Source of the DNA: an uncultured Alphaproteobacteria bacterium
Lineage (GTDB): Bacteria > Pseudomonadota > Alphaproteobacteria > HIMB59
Length of the DNA stretch: 62,386 nucleotides
Reading direction: 5' to 3'
Assembly: GCA_902588615.1 (NCBI GenBank)
Contig: CACIPV010000006.1
Location: 1 to 62,386 of the forward strand
The position numbers and the translations under genes were made by a program. Positions within the stretch are counted from its first letter, which is position 1. Each line of letters starts with the position of its first letter. Of this stretch, positions 48,732 to 58,056 are shown piece by piece. The notes beneath the pieces were generated by a model. It did not search any database. It was not told the origin of the DNA and was given only the letters and a program-made list of their open reading frames with translations.

Positions 48732-49239
48732 ATATAAGGGAAGAAAGATACTAGTTGAGTCTAAAAGCGATTACAGACCAACCTTAACAAGAATTAGAGA
48801 GGATATATTTAATTTATTATTACATAATAATGATCTGAATATAGACCTTAATGAGGTTATTTTATGTGATTTGTTTGCAGGAACAGGTTCAATTGGTATA
48901 GAGGCATTATCTAGAGGTGTTAAAAAAGTAATATTTAACGATATCGAAAAAAATCATACTAATAAAATTGAAAAGTTTCTAAAAGAAGTTAATGAAATAA
49001 ATTATGAAATAACTAATTTTGATCCTTATAAACAAAAAATAGATATTTTAAATAATTGCCACGTAATTTATATTGATCCTCCGTATGATCATAGTTTTGT
49101 ATCAATTCAAAATAAAATATTAATTAATCTTCAATCAAATATTTTAGTATTATTGGAAAGTTCAAATTTAATTAATGTAGATAATCTGATATTAAAAAAG
49201 CAATACAAAAATAAAAATATATTTTTTTTTAGGACTTAA
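48712..49239 (+). CDS. rsmD: 16S rRNA (guanine(966)-N2)-methyltransferase
   Basis: Modifies G966 in the small-subunit head. 175 residues from ATG 48712, giving MRVISGKYKGRKI, the family start. RPTLTRIREDIFN, SAM motif CDLFAGTGSIGIEALSRG and catalytic YIDPPYDHS are clear. It overlaps rluB by 20 nt and convergent DUF6787-like gene by 4 bp. Confidence 0.93.
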   Translation: MRVISGKYKGRKILVESKSDYRPTLTRIREDIFNLLLHNNDLNIDLNEVILCDLFAGTGSIGIEALSRGVKKVIFNDIEKNHTNKIEKFLKEVNEINYEITNFDPYKQKIDILNNCHVIYIDPPYDHSFVSIQNKILINLQSNILVLLESSNLINVDNLILKKQYKNKNIFFFRT

Positions 49240-49529
49240 TAAATTTTGAAATAATTAATAAATTTAATAAAAAATCTTTTAAAATATTTAAATTCACCAA
49301 ATACTAAAGCAACACCAATTAGTACAAATTGATAAATAGGAAAAATTAATATTAATCTAATTAACCAATAGAAAAATCTATTTGAAATAAAGCTTTCTAT
49401 TGATACTAGTTGAAGTAATGGTTCAGACAAAAAAACTGAAATAGAACCTGCCAATCCAAAAATTATAAATATTTTTAATAAATGTAATCTAGAATTTGCA
49501 CCAAAAAAATTAATCAAATTATTTATCAA
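49236..49529 (-). CDS. Small membrane protein, DUF6787-like
   Basis: 97 residues with two hydrophobic helices (about 17-35 and 55-77). LKIFIIFGLAGSISVFLSEPLL and LIFPIYQFVLIGVALVFGEFKYFKRF resemble the DUF6787 pattern in which P-x-Y-Q precedes a hydrophobic stretch ending in F-G-x-F-x-F-F. Function unknown. One base after pgi on the same strand, convergent with rsmD. Family assignment is by memory of the pattern. Confidence 0.55.
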   Translation of the reverse strand: MINNLINFFGANSRLHLLKIFIIFGLAGSISVFLSEPLLQLVSIESFISNRFFYWLIRLILIFPIYQFVLIGVALVFGEFKYFKRFFIKFINYFKIY

Positions 49530-49530
49530 T

Positions 49531-50688
49531 TTATGCTTTCGTATTTTTCTTTAAAATTTCAACAGCTGGTTGATCAAGAAAATTAATTTTTTCAAACTTA
49601 GACCTTAAATAAATATCAAAAATTAAAAAGAAGATAAGATAACAATAGCAAGTAAAATCATCTTTTATTGAAATCTGTGTAACTAAAAAATTTTTTTGCT
49701 TTAGGGTTTTTATAGCACCCTCCTCTAATGTGCTCATTAAATTGTAACCTTTAATTAAACTGGCATTAGAAACAATTTTTTTATTTCTATTTTCAATTTT
49801 AAAAAAATAAAAATGTTTATCATGAGGGCCATCTATGTAGAGTTGAAATTGACTATGCTGATCAATAGAGCCATAAGAGGATATATAATTTTTTGCTCTT
49901 TTATTTTTACCTAAACTTTCTGCAAAAATTTGCCTATACCACTCGTTAACAGCATTTAACTTATCGTGATAACTTAGTCCTACAAGGATATTTAAATTAA
50001 ATTTTTTTTCGTAGTCAATAGATAAGTTAATATACTTTGATAATTTGCTATGGTTTATTTCAAATATTTTTTTTGCTTTATTAAATGATTTTATGATTGA
50101 AGGTAATGAATGTCCTATCGATAAAAGTGGGAGAAGTGATGTTATTGAAAATATACTAAATCTCCCACCAATTTTTGTGTCATGATCAAAACATAGAATA
50201 TTATTTTTTAAAGCAAATTTTCTCATATAATTATTTTTATTTTCAGTTACAAAAATAAATTTTTTTATAAGCATTAAAATTTTTTTTTGTTTGAAAATTT
50301 TTATAACTAAATTAAGAAAATATTTAGTCTCAATAGTGTTACCTGATTTCGAAATGAATATGAATTTGTCATTTTTATTAATATTTAAATCTAATAGTGT
50401 TTTTTCGATCTTAACTAATGAGGGATTGTCATAAATAAAAATATTTTTATCAAGGCTATAGGGATCTAAGAATTGGCAAAGTAATTTAGTACTTAATGAT
50501 GATCCTCCCATTCCAAATACGTGAGTTCTGTATTTTTTTTTTTTAAATATACTTAGATCATACCTGTTAAAATAATTTTTTTGTAATATTGGATTAAACA
50601 TATCTAATGAAAAGAATTCATTTATTGAATATTTGATATTTGACTTTTTAATAAATCTTAAATTTTTAGAATTATTTTTTATTTTCAT
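49531..50688 (-). CDS. pgi: Glucose-6-phosphate isomerase, short form
   Basis: Interconverts glucose-6-phosphate and fructose-6-phosphate. 385 residues, against 549 in E. coli and about 415-450 in short bacterial forms. Both SIS domains remain: FGMGGSSLSTKLL, ISKSGNTIETKYFL, catalytic Glu in WYRQIFAESLGKN, His in GSIDQHSQFQLYIDGP, and C-terminal LDQPAVEILKKN with the lysine. It is Lys/Asn/Ile-rich compared with its neighbours. Followed after 1 bp by the DUF6787-like gene. Confidence 0.88.
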   Translation of the reverse strand: MKIKNNSKNLRFIKKSNIKYSINEFFSLDMFNPILQKNYFNRYDLSIFKKKKYRTHVFGMGGSSLSTKLLCQFLDPYSLDKNIFIYDNPSLVKIEKTLLDLNINKNDKFIFISKSGNTIETKYFLNLVIKIFKQKKILMLIKKFIFVTENKNNYMRKFALKNNILCFDHDTKIGGRFSIFSITSLLPLLSIGHSLPSIIKSFNKAKKIFEINHSKLSKYINLSIDYEKKFNLNILVGLSYHDKLNAVNEWYRQIFAESLGKNKRAKNYISSYGSIDQHSQFQLYIDGPHDKHFYFFKIENRNKKIVSNASLIKGYNLMSTLEEGAIKTLKQKNFLVTQISIKDDFTCYCYLIFFLIFDIYLRSKFEKINFLDQPAVEILKKNTKA

Positions 50689-50722
50689 GAAATAATTGAC
50701 TCAATAATAAAAATTCTTTTAA

Positions 50723-51055
50723 TTAATTTTTTTTACCCTTAAAAAGCCTCTGAAAAAAATTTCCCTCTTCTTCTTCAGTATCGTTTTCCTCTATTATAAT
50801 CTCGTTTCCATTATCAATTTGTTCAATAATATTTGGATTCGTTTCATTGGCCTGGGTCTGATTAAGTATTGATTCTATCACTGGATTATTTGAGATTTCA
50901 GAATTCGTTGTGTTTTCATCTGCACTATTTGGCAAGGGTAAATCGTTTGTTGGAGGTATAATAAGTTTTTTATTATATCCAACGCCAAGTTCATTTTTTA
51001 TTTCTCTTTGGCAAGAGACCAAAAGGACCAATAAGACTAAAAATATACTTTTCAT
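50723..51055 (-). CDS. BamF-like (DUF3035) lipoprotein
   Basis: 110 residues. Lipoprotein signal with lipobox LVSC (Cys15), then ELGVGYNKKLIIPPTNDLPLP, which matches the alphaproteobacterial DUF3035/BamF pattern (a P-L-x-x-P-P-x-x-x-L-P-x-P core). The rest is Asn/Glu-rich disordered sequence ending in a basic patch. BamF is an accessory lipoprotein of the outer-membrane beta-barrel machine in Caulobacter. The position directly after lspA (4-nt overlap) supports this. Confidence 0.65.
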   Translation of the reverse strand: MKSIFLVLLVLLVSCQREIKNELGVGYNKKLIIPPTNDLPLPNSADENTTNSEISNNPVIESILNQTQANETNPNIIEQIDNGNEIIIEENDTEEEEGNFFQRLFKGKKN

Positions 51056-51540
51056 AATTTTTTATTCAAAAACAAGATATTCATCATCAAAATAACAAAA
51101 CCAACAGTAATACAGCTATCAGCAATATTAAAAGCTGGCCAGTGATATTTTCCTATGTATATGTCAATAAAGTCAATAACAAAACCCCTAAATATTCGGT
51201 CTATAAAATTGCCCAATGCACCAGACAAAATCAAAGTCAAAGTAAATTGAAAAACCTTATCTTGTGTTTTTATGAGTAAATATAAAAAATATGAAATAAT
51301 TAGCAATATTACTATTGAAACTAATATTTGATTAAGAGATGGGTCATTCAATAGTCCAAATGCAAAACCGTAATTTACAATAAATGTTAAATTTATAATT
51401 GGGAATAAAGACACTGACTCATAAAGATCAAAGAAATTAATAACTAAAGCCTTAGTGAATTGGTCCAAAAATACAAGGAATAAAAATAAAAAAAATAAAT
51501 TTAAGTTAAACTTATTTTTGAAAAGTTTTCCAAACATCAT
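51052..51540 (-). CDS. lspA: Lipoprotein signal peptidase
   Basis: Aspartic peptidase cleaving diacylated prolipoproteins. About 162 residues from ATG 51538-51540 (a second ATG follows); the longer frame to 51618 lies within ileS and has no family match. Four helices; NYGFAFGLLN, catalytic Asp in GNFIDRIFRGFVIDFID and FNIADSCI. Its start overlaps the ileS 3' end by 29 nt. Its partner Lgt is at 1 kb. Confidence 0.93.
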   Translation of the reverse strand: MMFGKLFKNKFNLNLFFLFLFLVFLDQFTKALVINFFDLYESVSLFPIINLTFIVNYGFAFGLLNDPSLNQILVSIVILLIISYFLYLLIKTQDKVFQFTLTLILSGALGNFIDRIFRGFVIDFIDIYIGKYHWPAFNIADSCITVGFVILMMNILFLNKKL

Positions 51541-54292
51541 CACATCGATTGCATAAATTATTTTTACTAGATGATACTTCTTGCAATACAGCCCAACATC
51601 GCTCGCATTTTTTTCCATCAGCTAATTTTATCTCTACATATATTTTCTCATCTTCAATACTGATAGATTCCTTTGACCTATTTGAAATATTGTGTGTTTC
51701 AACATTGCTGACAATGCACATCTCAGCCAAATCTAAATCTGCAATTATTTTTTGTGTATCTTTAGATAAAAATAAAATTACTTTGGCTTGAAGGCTTGAG
51801 CCAATTAATTTTTCATTTCTTTTTAGCTCTAGGGCGGATGTAACACTTTTTCTTACTCTTTTTAGTTCTTCAAAAACTTTTTCAAGTGAAATATCCTTAT
51901 AAGTAAATTCATCATCTTTAACATTTTGTAATAAAATACTTTCTTCGTTACTATAGCTCCTAGACTTCCATGCTTCTTCACATGTAAATGAAACTATTGG
52001 TGAAAGCCATTTTGTTAAAAACTCAAATATTATATGTAAACATGTTGAAGTTGATCTTCTTTTTATACTTTTTATATCATCACAATATAAAGAGTCCTTT
52101 CTAATATCAAAATAAAATGCTGATAGCTCAAGAGTGCAGAAATTTAGTAAAGCAGTGTAAATCGCATGGTAATCATGTTTTGAAACTAATTCTTTAAGTT
52201 TTTCATTAAGGCTTGTAATTCGTGTTAAGAGATACCTTTCTAATTCAGGCATTTCTTCTGGGTCAACTAAATTTTGTTTATTAAAGTTATTAAGATTTCC
52301 TAAAAGGAATCTTAGTGTGTTTCTTATTTTTCTGTAAGAGTCTATTTGGTAGTTGATAATCTGATTATCAATTTTTAAATCCTCAGAATAATCTGATGCA
52401 ACAACCCAAATACGCAATATATCTGCGCCATATTTATTGATTATTTCATCTGGGGAAATAACGTTTCCGACTGACTTAGACATTTTTCTACCTTTACCAT
52501 CCACAACAAAGCCATGAGATAAAATACTTTCAAAAGGTGCCTTATCTCTTGTTCCACACGACTCAAGTAATGAGGAGTGAAACCAACCTCTGTGTTGGTC
52601 TGAGCCCTCTAAATACATCGATGCTGGCCAGTGAAGATCCTCTCTAGCCTCTAATACATAAGAATGGGTTGAACCACTATCAAACCAAACTTCAACGACA
52701 TCTTTTACTTGTTCAAAGTCATTTGGGTCATATTCAGGTGATAAAAATCTTGAGGGTTCGGAATTAAACCAGGCATCGCCTCCCTCTAATTCATAAATCT
52801 TTGCAATTTTTTCAATAATATTTTGATCGCGTAGAGGTTCACCTGTTTTTTTATTAACAAATATTGGTAAAGGCACTCCCCAAACTCTTTGTCTCGACAC
52901 GCACCAATCCGGACGGTCCTGTATCATACTTCTTAATCTTTTTTGTCCTTGTTTTGGGAAAAAATCAGTTTCATCAATAGCTTTAAGTGCTTTTGTTCTT
53001 AAATCGTTTGAGTCCATTGAGATAAACCATTGTGATGTATTTTTATATACCAAGGGGGCTTTAGATCTCCAAGAATGAGGATAGCTATGAACTAAGATAC
53101 CTTGTGATATAAGGTTATTGTTTTTTTTTATTTCATCACAAACATTTTGATCAACTTTAAAAATGTGTTGGCCATTAAATACAGGAATATGATCATAATA
53201 TATTCCACTTTCATTTATTGTCATGGGTAGTTCTAAATCATGTTGTTTACCCAAAATAAAATCATCCATTCCATGTACTGGACAAATATGAACTATGCCA
53301 GTACCTTGTTCAGTAGTTACAAAATCACCGTGAAGAATAGGAACTTCAAAATTATATCCAGAGTCGTATAAAGTGTGTTTACAAAAAGTATTTGTTAATT
53401 CATGACCTTTGATGGAAAAATTAACTTTATATTCTTCAATTTTATTTTCTTTAATAAATGACTCAACCAAATCGCCAGCTATAATAATGTTTTTGTTTCC
53501 ATCATTTATTTTTAAATTTAAAGATTTGTATTCAATATCGTTATGAACTGCCAGAGCCCTATTCCCTGGTATTGTCCAAGGAGTGGTTGTCCAAATAACA
53601 ATAGAGTGCTCTTCTAATTTATCGTTATCAGTTTTTGAAATTGGAAAACAAGCGTATATTGTTGTTGATTTATGATCATGATATTCAACCTCTGCATCTG
53701 CAAGTGCTGTTTTTTCTATAACTGACCATAAAACTGGTCTGTGTCCTTTATAAATACCACCATTTTTGAGAAACTTTCCTAATTCTCTTACTATTTGTGC
53801 CTCTGCATGAAAATGCATAGTTGTGTATGGGTTATCCCAATCGCCAATTACTCCCAATCTTTGGAATTCTTTTTTTTGAATAGATATCCACTTATTAGCA
53901 AAGTCCCTACACTGTTTTCTGAATTCAATCACAGGTACATCGTCTTTATTTTTCTTTTTAGCTCTGTATTCCTCCTCTATTTTCCATTCAATAGGTAGTC
54001 CGTGACAATCCCATCCTGGAACATAAATAGAGTTTTTATTTAGAAGTTGTTGATATTTTACAATTATATCTTTTAAAATTTTATTAAGGGCATGACCCAT
54101 ATGAAGATGACCATTTGCATAAGGAGGTCCGTCGTGAAGAATAAATTTTTCTTTAGAATTGGATTGTTCTCTTAATTTTTTATATATGTCATTTTTAAGC
54201 CATTCATCTAGAATTCCTGGCTCTTTTTTTGGCAAGTCAGCTTTCATAGAAAATCCAGTCTTTGGGAGAGTAATAGAGTCTTTAATTTCCAT
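51512..54292 (-). CDS. ileS: Isoleucyl-tRNA synthetase
   Basis: Class I synthetase, 926 residues. HIGH-type motif HMGH (64-67) in PPYANGHLHMGHALN; KMSKS in GRKMSKSVGN; editing domain between, with WTTTPWTIPGNRA. C-terminal zinc finger CERCW and CNRC is complete. Order ribF-ileS-lspA is the classic bacterial one. Overlaps ribF by 11 nt. Confidence 0.97.
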   Translation of the reverse strand: MEIKDSITLPKTGFSMKADLPKKEPGILDEWLKNDIYKKLREQSNSKEKFILHDGPPYANGHLHMGHALNKILKDIIVKYQQLLNKNSIYVPGWDCHGLPIEWKIEEEYRAKKKNKDDVPVIEFRKQCRDFANKWISIQKKEFQRLGVIGDWDNPYTTMHFHAEAQIVRELGKFLKNGGIYKGHRPVLWSVIEKTALADAEVEYHDHKSTTIYACFPISKTDNDKLEEHSIVIWTTTPWTIPGNRALAVHNDIEYKSLNLKINDGNKNIIIAGDLVESFIKENKIEEYKVNFSIKGHELTNTFCKHTLYDSGYNFEVPILHGDFVTTEQGTGIVHICPVHGMDDFILGKQHDLELPMTINESGIYYDHIPVFNGQHIFKVDQNVCDEIKKNNNLISQGILVHSYPHSWRSKAPLVYKNTSQWFISMDSNDLRTKALKAIDETDFFPKQGQKRLRSMIQDRPDWCVSRQRVWGVPLPIFVNKKTGEPLRDQNIIEKIAKIYELEGGDAWFNSEPSRFLSPEYDPNDFEQVKDVVEVWFDSGSTHSYVLEAREDLHWPASMYLEGSDQHRGWFHSSLLESCGTRDKAPFESILSHGFVVDGKGRKMSKSVGNVISPDEIINKYGADILRIWVVASDYSEDLKIDNQIINYQIDSYRKIRNTLRFLLGNLNNFNKQNLVDPEEMPELERYLLTRITSLNEKLKELVSKHDYHAIYTALLNFCTLELSAFYFDIRKDSLYCDDIKSIKRRSTSTCLHIIFEFLTKWLSPIVSFTCEEAWKSRSYSNEESILLQNVKDDEFTYKDISLEKVFEELKRVRKSVTSALELKRNEKLIGSSLQAKVILFLSKDTQKIIADLDLAEMCIVSNVETHNISNRSKESISIEDEKIYVEIKLADGKKCERCWAVLQEVSSSKNNLCNRCDDVWKTFQK

Positions 54293-55217
54293 AATTTAAT
54301 ATTTTTTTTGCTTCAGCGATATCTAAATTGATTTGATTTAATAATTCTTTTATACCATTAAATTTTTTCTCTTGTCGAATTTGTTTATAAAAAAATAATT
54401 CTATATTCTTATCATAAATATTATTGTCAAAATCAAACAAATAGGCCTCAACAATTGGCTTTTCTTTATTAAAAGTTGGTCTTACACCAAAATTAACAAT
54501 ACCAAAATAAGTATTTCCATCAATCGTGGTCTCTACAGCATAGACACCATATGGAATAATAATTGTATTGAGAGGGTACTGAATATTGGCTGTGGGAATA
54601 CCAATTGAACGACCTCTCTGATCACCTTTAATAACTTTACCAGAAATACTAAATTTTCTTTTCAAATCTTGATTTGCTAATTCAATATTTCCTAAATTAA
54701 GATTTTCTCTTATTTTACTTGAAGAAATTTTGTTATTATTTTGCTTATCGAAAATGAGATCAATTTCGTTTAGTTGAATATTATTTTTCTCACAAAATAT
54801 TCTTAAGGTCGCTATGTTTCCTTTTCTTTGATTCCCATACTGGAAGTCTCTTCCTATTAAAATTCTTTTGGCATTAAGTTTTCCTAATAAAATTTTGTCT
54901 TCGAATTCTAAATGATTTAGTTGAGTAAATTTTTCATTAAAATGTAAGTCAATTAAATAATCTAAGCCTAAGCTCTCTAAAATCTCTTTTTTTTTTAATT
55001 GAGAATTAATCATAAAATTATTTTGTTTTTTAAAATAAATTTTTGGATGTGGTGTGAATGATAAAATTGCAGATTTAGATTTTGATATTTTAGTTTTTTG
55101 TATTAAATTTTTAATTATCCCTCTATGGCCTTTGTGAATACCATCAAAGTTACCTATTGTTAAACACAGCTTTTCATCGATATTAATTTCTTCAAAACTA
55201 CTATTGATATATTTCAT
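54282..55217 (-). CDS. ribF: Bifunctional riboflavin kinase/FAD synthetase
   Basis: 311 residues. N-terminal adenylyltransferase with LTIGNFDGIHKGHRGI and the SSSKIRENL-type ISSSKIREN; C-terminal kinase with GIPTANIQYP, YGVYAVE and NFGVRPTF. Makes FMN and FAD. The flavin reductase-like gene is 8 bp upstream on the same strand. Confidence 0.95.
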   Translation of the reverse strand: MKYINSSFEEINIDEKLCLTIGNFDGIHKGHRGIIKNLIQKTKISKSKSAILSFTPHPKIYFKKQNNFMINSQLKKKEILESLGLDYLIDLHFNEKFTQLNHLEFEDKILLGKLNAKRILIGRDFQYGNQRKGNIATLRIFCEKNNIQLNEIDLIFDKQNNNKISSSKIRENLNLGNIELANQDLKRKFSISGKVIKGDQRGRSIGIPTANIQYPLNTIIIPYGVYAVETTIDGNTYFGIVNFGVRPTFNKEKPIVEAYLFDFDNNIYDKNIELFFYKQIRQEKKFNGIKELLNQINLDIAEAKKILNYGN

Positions 55218-55225
55218 AGAGAGAA

Positions 55226-55696
55226 TTAAACGGTGTGATATTTGCTCTTATAATAGATAAGGGGTTTTTTGGTATTTAATTTTATACAGTTTGTTATTAA
55301 ACATATGATTATTGTATGATCGCCTGAAATGACTTTTTTTTCAACTTTTGCCTCTAATAGCCCCAAAGACTCCGGGAAGAAAGGAACCTTATTATTAGCA
55401 ATTTTATATTTTGTATTCACCCACCTCTTCTCTAATGATCCAGCGAATTTATTAGATAAATTAAGTTGAGATTTAGCTAAAAAATTTACATTTAAAGGAC
55501 TATTTAATTTAAAACTTTTTAAATTTAAATTTTCATTTCCAAGACAAAATAAAAACTTTGGAGGGACAAGAGAAAGGCTTGAGAAAGAGTTGACTGTACA
55601 ACCAAAAAATTGTTTTCTATTTGTTCCATTTGTTACAATCGTAATACCTGTTGAAAATAATGAGAAAACGGCCGTTAAATTTTTAATATTTTTCAT
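55226..55696 (-). CDS. Flavin reductase-like (FMN-binding split-barrel) protein
   Basis: 156 residues from ATG 55694-55696. The open frame continues upstream to 55783, but those 29 residues are a translation through tRNA-Leu, so they are excluded. TAVFSLFSTGITIVTNG, FGCTVNSFSSLSLVPPKFLF and C-terminal SGDHTIIIC match NAD(P)H-flavin reductases that supply reduced FMN to monooxygenases. Partner unknown. The start lies 15 nt after the tRNA 3' end on the same strand. Confidence 0.85.
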   Translation of the reverse strand: MKNIKNLTAVFSLFSTGITIVTNGTNRKQFFGCTVNSFSSLSLVPPKFLFCLGNENLNLKSFKLNSPLNVNFLAKSQLNLSNKFAGSLEKRWVNTKYKIANNKVPFFPESLGLLEAKVEKKVISGDHTIIICLITNCIKLNTKKPLIYYKSKYHTV

Positions 55697-55711
55697 AGTT
55701 TTATTTGTTTT

Positions 55712-55797
55712 TGGTAGCGCTGGAGAGACTCGAACTCTCACGAGGTTTCCCTCACCGGATTTTGAATCCGGCGCGTCTACCATTCCGCCACAACGCC
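55712..55797 (-). tRNA. tRNA-Leu (anticodon CAA)
   Basis: Minus-strand class II tRNA of 86 nt. Acceptor GGCGTTG/CAGCGCT (one G-T and one T-G wobble), D arm with GGCGGAATGGTAGACGC, anticodon stem CCGGA/TCCGG with loop TTCAAAA, long variable arm TGAGGGAAACCTCG, T arm GAGAG-TTCGAGT-CTCTC, discriminator A and encoded CCA. Reads UUG codons; a likely TrmL target. Confidence 0.97.
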
Positions 55798-55894
55798 TTA
55801 AAATAATCTTATTTTCTTATATTATTAAGACAAATTAGGCAAATTGATAACTAATTGTGTATTTATTTAAATTTAAGAATAATATCTCGATACT

Positions 55895-56491
55895 TTGGAA
55901 TACATTTACTTTATGGCGCCTATACTCACTTTTGCAATGACTGCTGCCATTACACCGGGGCCTAATAATATAATTCTTTCAACAAACGCTGTTAATTATG
56001 GTTTTAAAGCAACAATTCCACTTATGTTAGGTGTCTTTTTTGGATTTTTATCGGTTTTAACTCTTTGCTTATTAGGGATTGGAGAGATTTATGAAAACTA
56101 TCCAAATTTTAAGAATTTTATAAAAATTGTAGCCACGATCTTCTTAACTTATCTGGCTTATAAAATTTTTATTTCAACTGAATTTTCAGACAATAATAAT
56201 AAAAGAAGATTTACATTTAGAGATATTTATTTTTTTCAATTAATAAATCCTAAAGCTGTAAGTGTTTCCATGTCTAGTTCTGCAATTTTTATACAAAATA
56301 AATTCTCATATTTAGAGGAATTTATTTTAATCTTTATTTGTTTTATAATTTCAACATCAACCAGTGCTGTAGTTTGGGCTGCTATTGGACACTCATTTAG
56401 AAAATATCTTAATGATAAAAGAAAAATTATTTATTTTAATAGAGTCATGGCTCTATTGTTACTAGGCTGTGTTTTTTATATAATTTTATGA
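55895..56491 (+). CDS. LysE/RhtB-family amino-acid exporter
   Basis: 198 residues, six membrane helices. TAAITPGPNNIILSTNAVNYGF is the family signature; FFQLINPKAVSVSMS is the conserved N-P-K-A/G motif. Exports amino acids such as lysine, threonine or homoserine; the substrate cannot be told. Start TTG at 55895; an in-frame ATG at 55913 is an alternative that trims six residues. ATGA overlap with the permease gene. Confidence 0.88.
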   Translation: MEYIYFMAPILTFAMTAAITPGPNNIILSTNAVNYGFKATIPLMLGVFFGFLSVLTLCLLGIGEIYENYPNFKNFIKIVATIFLTYLAYKIFISTEFSDNNNKRRFTFRDIYFFQLINPKAVSVSMSSSAIFIQNKFSYLEEFILIFICFIISTSTSAVVWAAIGHSFRKYLNDKRKIIYFNRVMALLLLGCVFYIIL

Positions 56492-58056
56492 CAGTAAATT
56501 TATTTAAATTATTTTTCTTTTTATTAATTAGCTTCTTACTACTTACCCCTATAGCCTTAGTTATAACAAATGGTTTGAGTGCAATTTTTTTAACCAATGA
56601 ACTTTACATTAATAGATATTTAATTGGGTCTACTAAACTCATAGTAATGGTAAGTATTTTTACAACTATCATCAGTGTTCCATTGGCATGGATAAATACA
56701 ATGACCGAATTTTGGGGGCGAAAATTTCTACAAATATTTGCAATACTGCCCTTAGCAGTTCCAGCCTATATTTCAGCATATACTTATGCCGAAATTTTGG
56801 AGCCAGGTGGTTTTATTACTCTCAAATTTTTGTTTTATGATGGTTTTTCAATAAGAAATAGTATTGTGGCTTCGCTAATAATTTCTTTATCTTTTTTTCC
56901 ATATGTTTATATCCTAACTAGGATTGCAATCATAAATTTCTCAACAAGATATATAGAGGCTGCAAAAACTCTTGGTAAAAATCCCTATCAATGTTTTTTT
57001 AAAATTGGTTTACCCATGGCCCTACCTGGAATAGCTGCAGGACTAGCATTAGTTTTGATGGAAACAGTAAATGATTTTGGTGTTGCAGATTTTTTTGGTT
57101 TACAAACACTTTCAGTTGGAGTTTTTCATTATATAGCAATATTAAATGACTTACCTTTAGCTTTCCTATTGGCCTTAATTATTATTTTAGTAATGGGTTT
57201 GTTATATTTTTTTGAGCAAAAATTAAGAGGTAAAAGGAAATTCAATAATAATAGTTATGAAAATATTCAGTGGTCAAAATATAAATTAGGAAAGTTCATT
57301 GGAATAATTGCATTAATCTTAGGAGTCTTACCTATTTTCTTTGGCTTTATTCTGCCTCTTATTTTTATAATTTATACATTTTTTAATAATTTAAATTTTA
57401 TTGATTTTAATAACTATTTTACCTCACTATATAATTCAATCATGCTTGGAGTTATTGCTGGAATTGGATGTGCTATAATCTCAGTATTTATTAGTTTTTA
57501 CTCAAGATTCACTAGTAAAAATCACATTATTTATTATAAAAAAATAATAAACATTGGATATGCAATACCAGGTGTAGTAATAGCATTAGGAGTGCTTTTC
57601 TTTTTATTTTATTTTGATCGATTAACAACATTATCTTTATCTACCACTTTATTAGGCTTGTCCTTAGCTCTGATAATTAGATTAATTGCTTTATCAAATA
57701 ATTCTTTAGACTCAGGGATGGAGAAAATTGGAAAATCAATTGATGATGCCTCAAGATTAATTGGAAGAAAATCTTCAACAACATATTTTCGAATAATTTT
57801 GCCTCAGGTAAAGTTGAGTATATTAGCAGGATTTTTTTTAGTATTTGTCGATACTGTAAAAGAGTTACCTATTACTTTACTACTTAGACCTTTTAATTTT
57901 GATACACTTGCTACTAGTCTTTACGAATATTCATCAAATGAAATGTTTGAGTACGGAAGTTTGCATGCTTTAACAATTATTTGTTTTCTTTCTATCGTAA
58001 TTTATTTATTCGATAACGTGCTAGAAAAAAGAATGTTGTCAAAGACAAAAAAATAA
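56488..58056 (+). CDS. Fused ABC permease of the Fe(III)-type (FbpB/ThiP-like)
   Basis: 522 residues, about twelve helices: two fused permease domains each with an EAA-type loop (EAAKTLGKNPYQCFFKIGLPMALPG in part, about 158-170; and DASRLIGRKSSTTYFRIILP in the second half). This two-domain form serves periplasmic iron(III) uptake. No binding protein or ATPase gene lies beside it. Its stop abuts convergent mntR, so its neighbourhood is metal-related. Thiamine or another substrate cannot be excluded. Confidence 0.82.
   Translation: MTVNLFKLFFFLLISFLLLTPIALVITNGLSAIFLTNELYINRYLIGSTKLIVMVSIFTTIISVPLAWINTMTEFWGRKFLQIFAILPLAVPAYISAYTYAEILEPGGFITLKFLFYDGFSIRNSIVASLIISLSFFPYVYILTRIAIINFSTRYIEAAKTLGKNPYQCFFKIGLPMALPGIAAGLALVLMETVNDFGVADFFGLQTLSVGVFHYIAILNDLPLAFLLALIIILVMGLLYFFEQKLRGKRKFNNNSYENIQWSKYKLGKFIGIIALILGVLPIFFGFILPLIFIIYTFFNNLNFIDFNNYFTSLYNSIMLGVIAGIGCAIISVFISFYSRFTSKNHIIYYKKIINIGYAIPGVVIALGVLFFLFYFDRLTTLSLSTTLLGLSLALIIRLIALSNNSLDSGMEKIGKSIDDASRLIGRKSSTTYFRIILPQVKLSILAGFFLVFVDTVKELPITLLLRPFNFDTLATSLYEYSSNEMFEYGSLHALTIICFLSIVIYLFDNVLEKRMLSKTKK

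Noticed and set aside
51541..51618. Extended N-terminus of lspA
   Set aside because: It lies within the ileS zinc-finger codons in another frame and lacks any family match.
55697..55783. N-terminal 29-residue extension of the flavin reductase
   Set aside because: It is a translation through tRNA-Leu(CAA), which forms a complete cloverleaf; the ATG at 55694-55696 starts the conserved domain.
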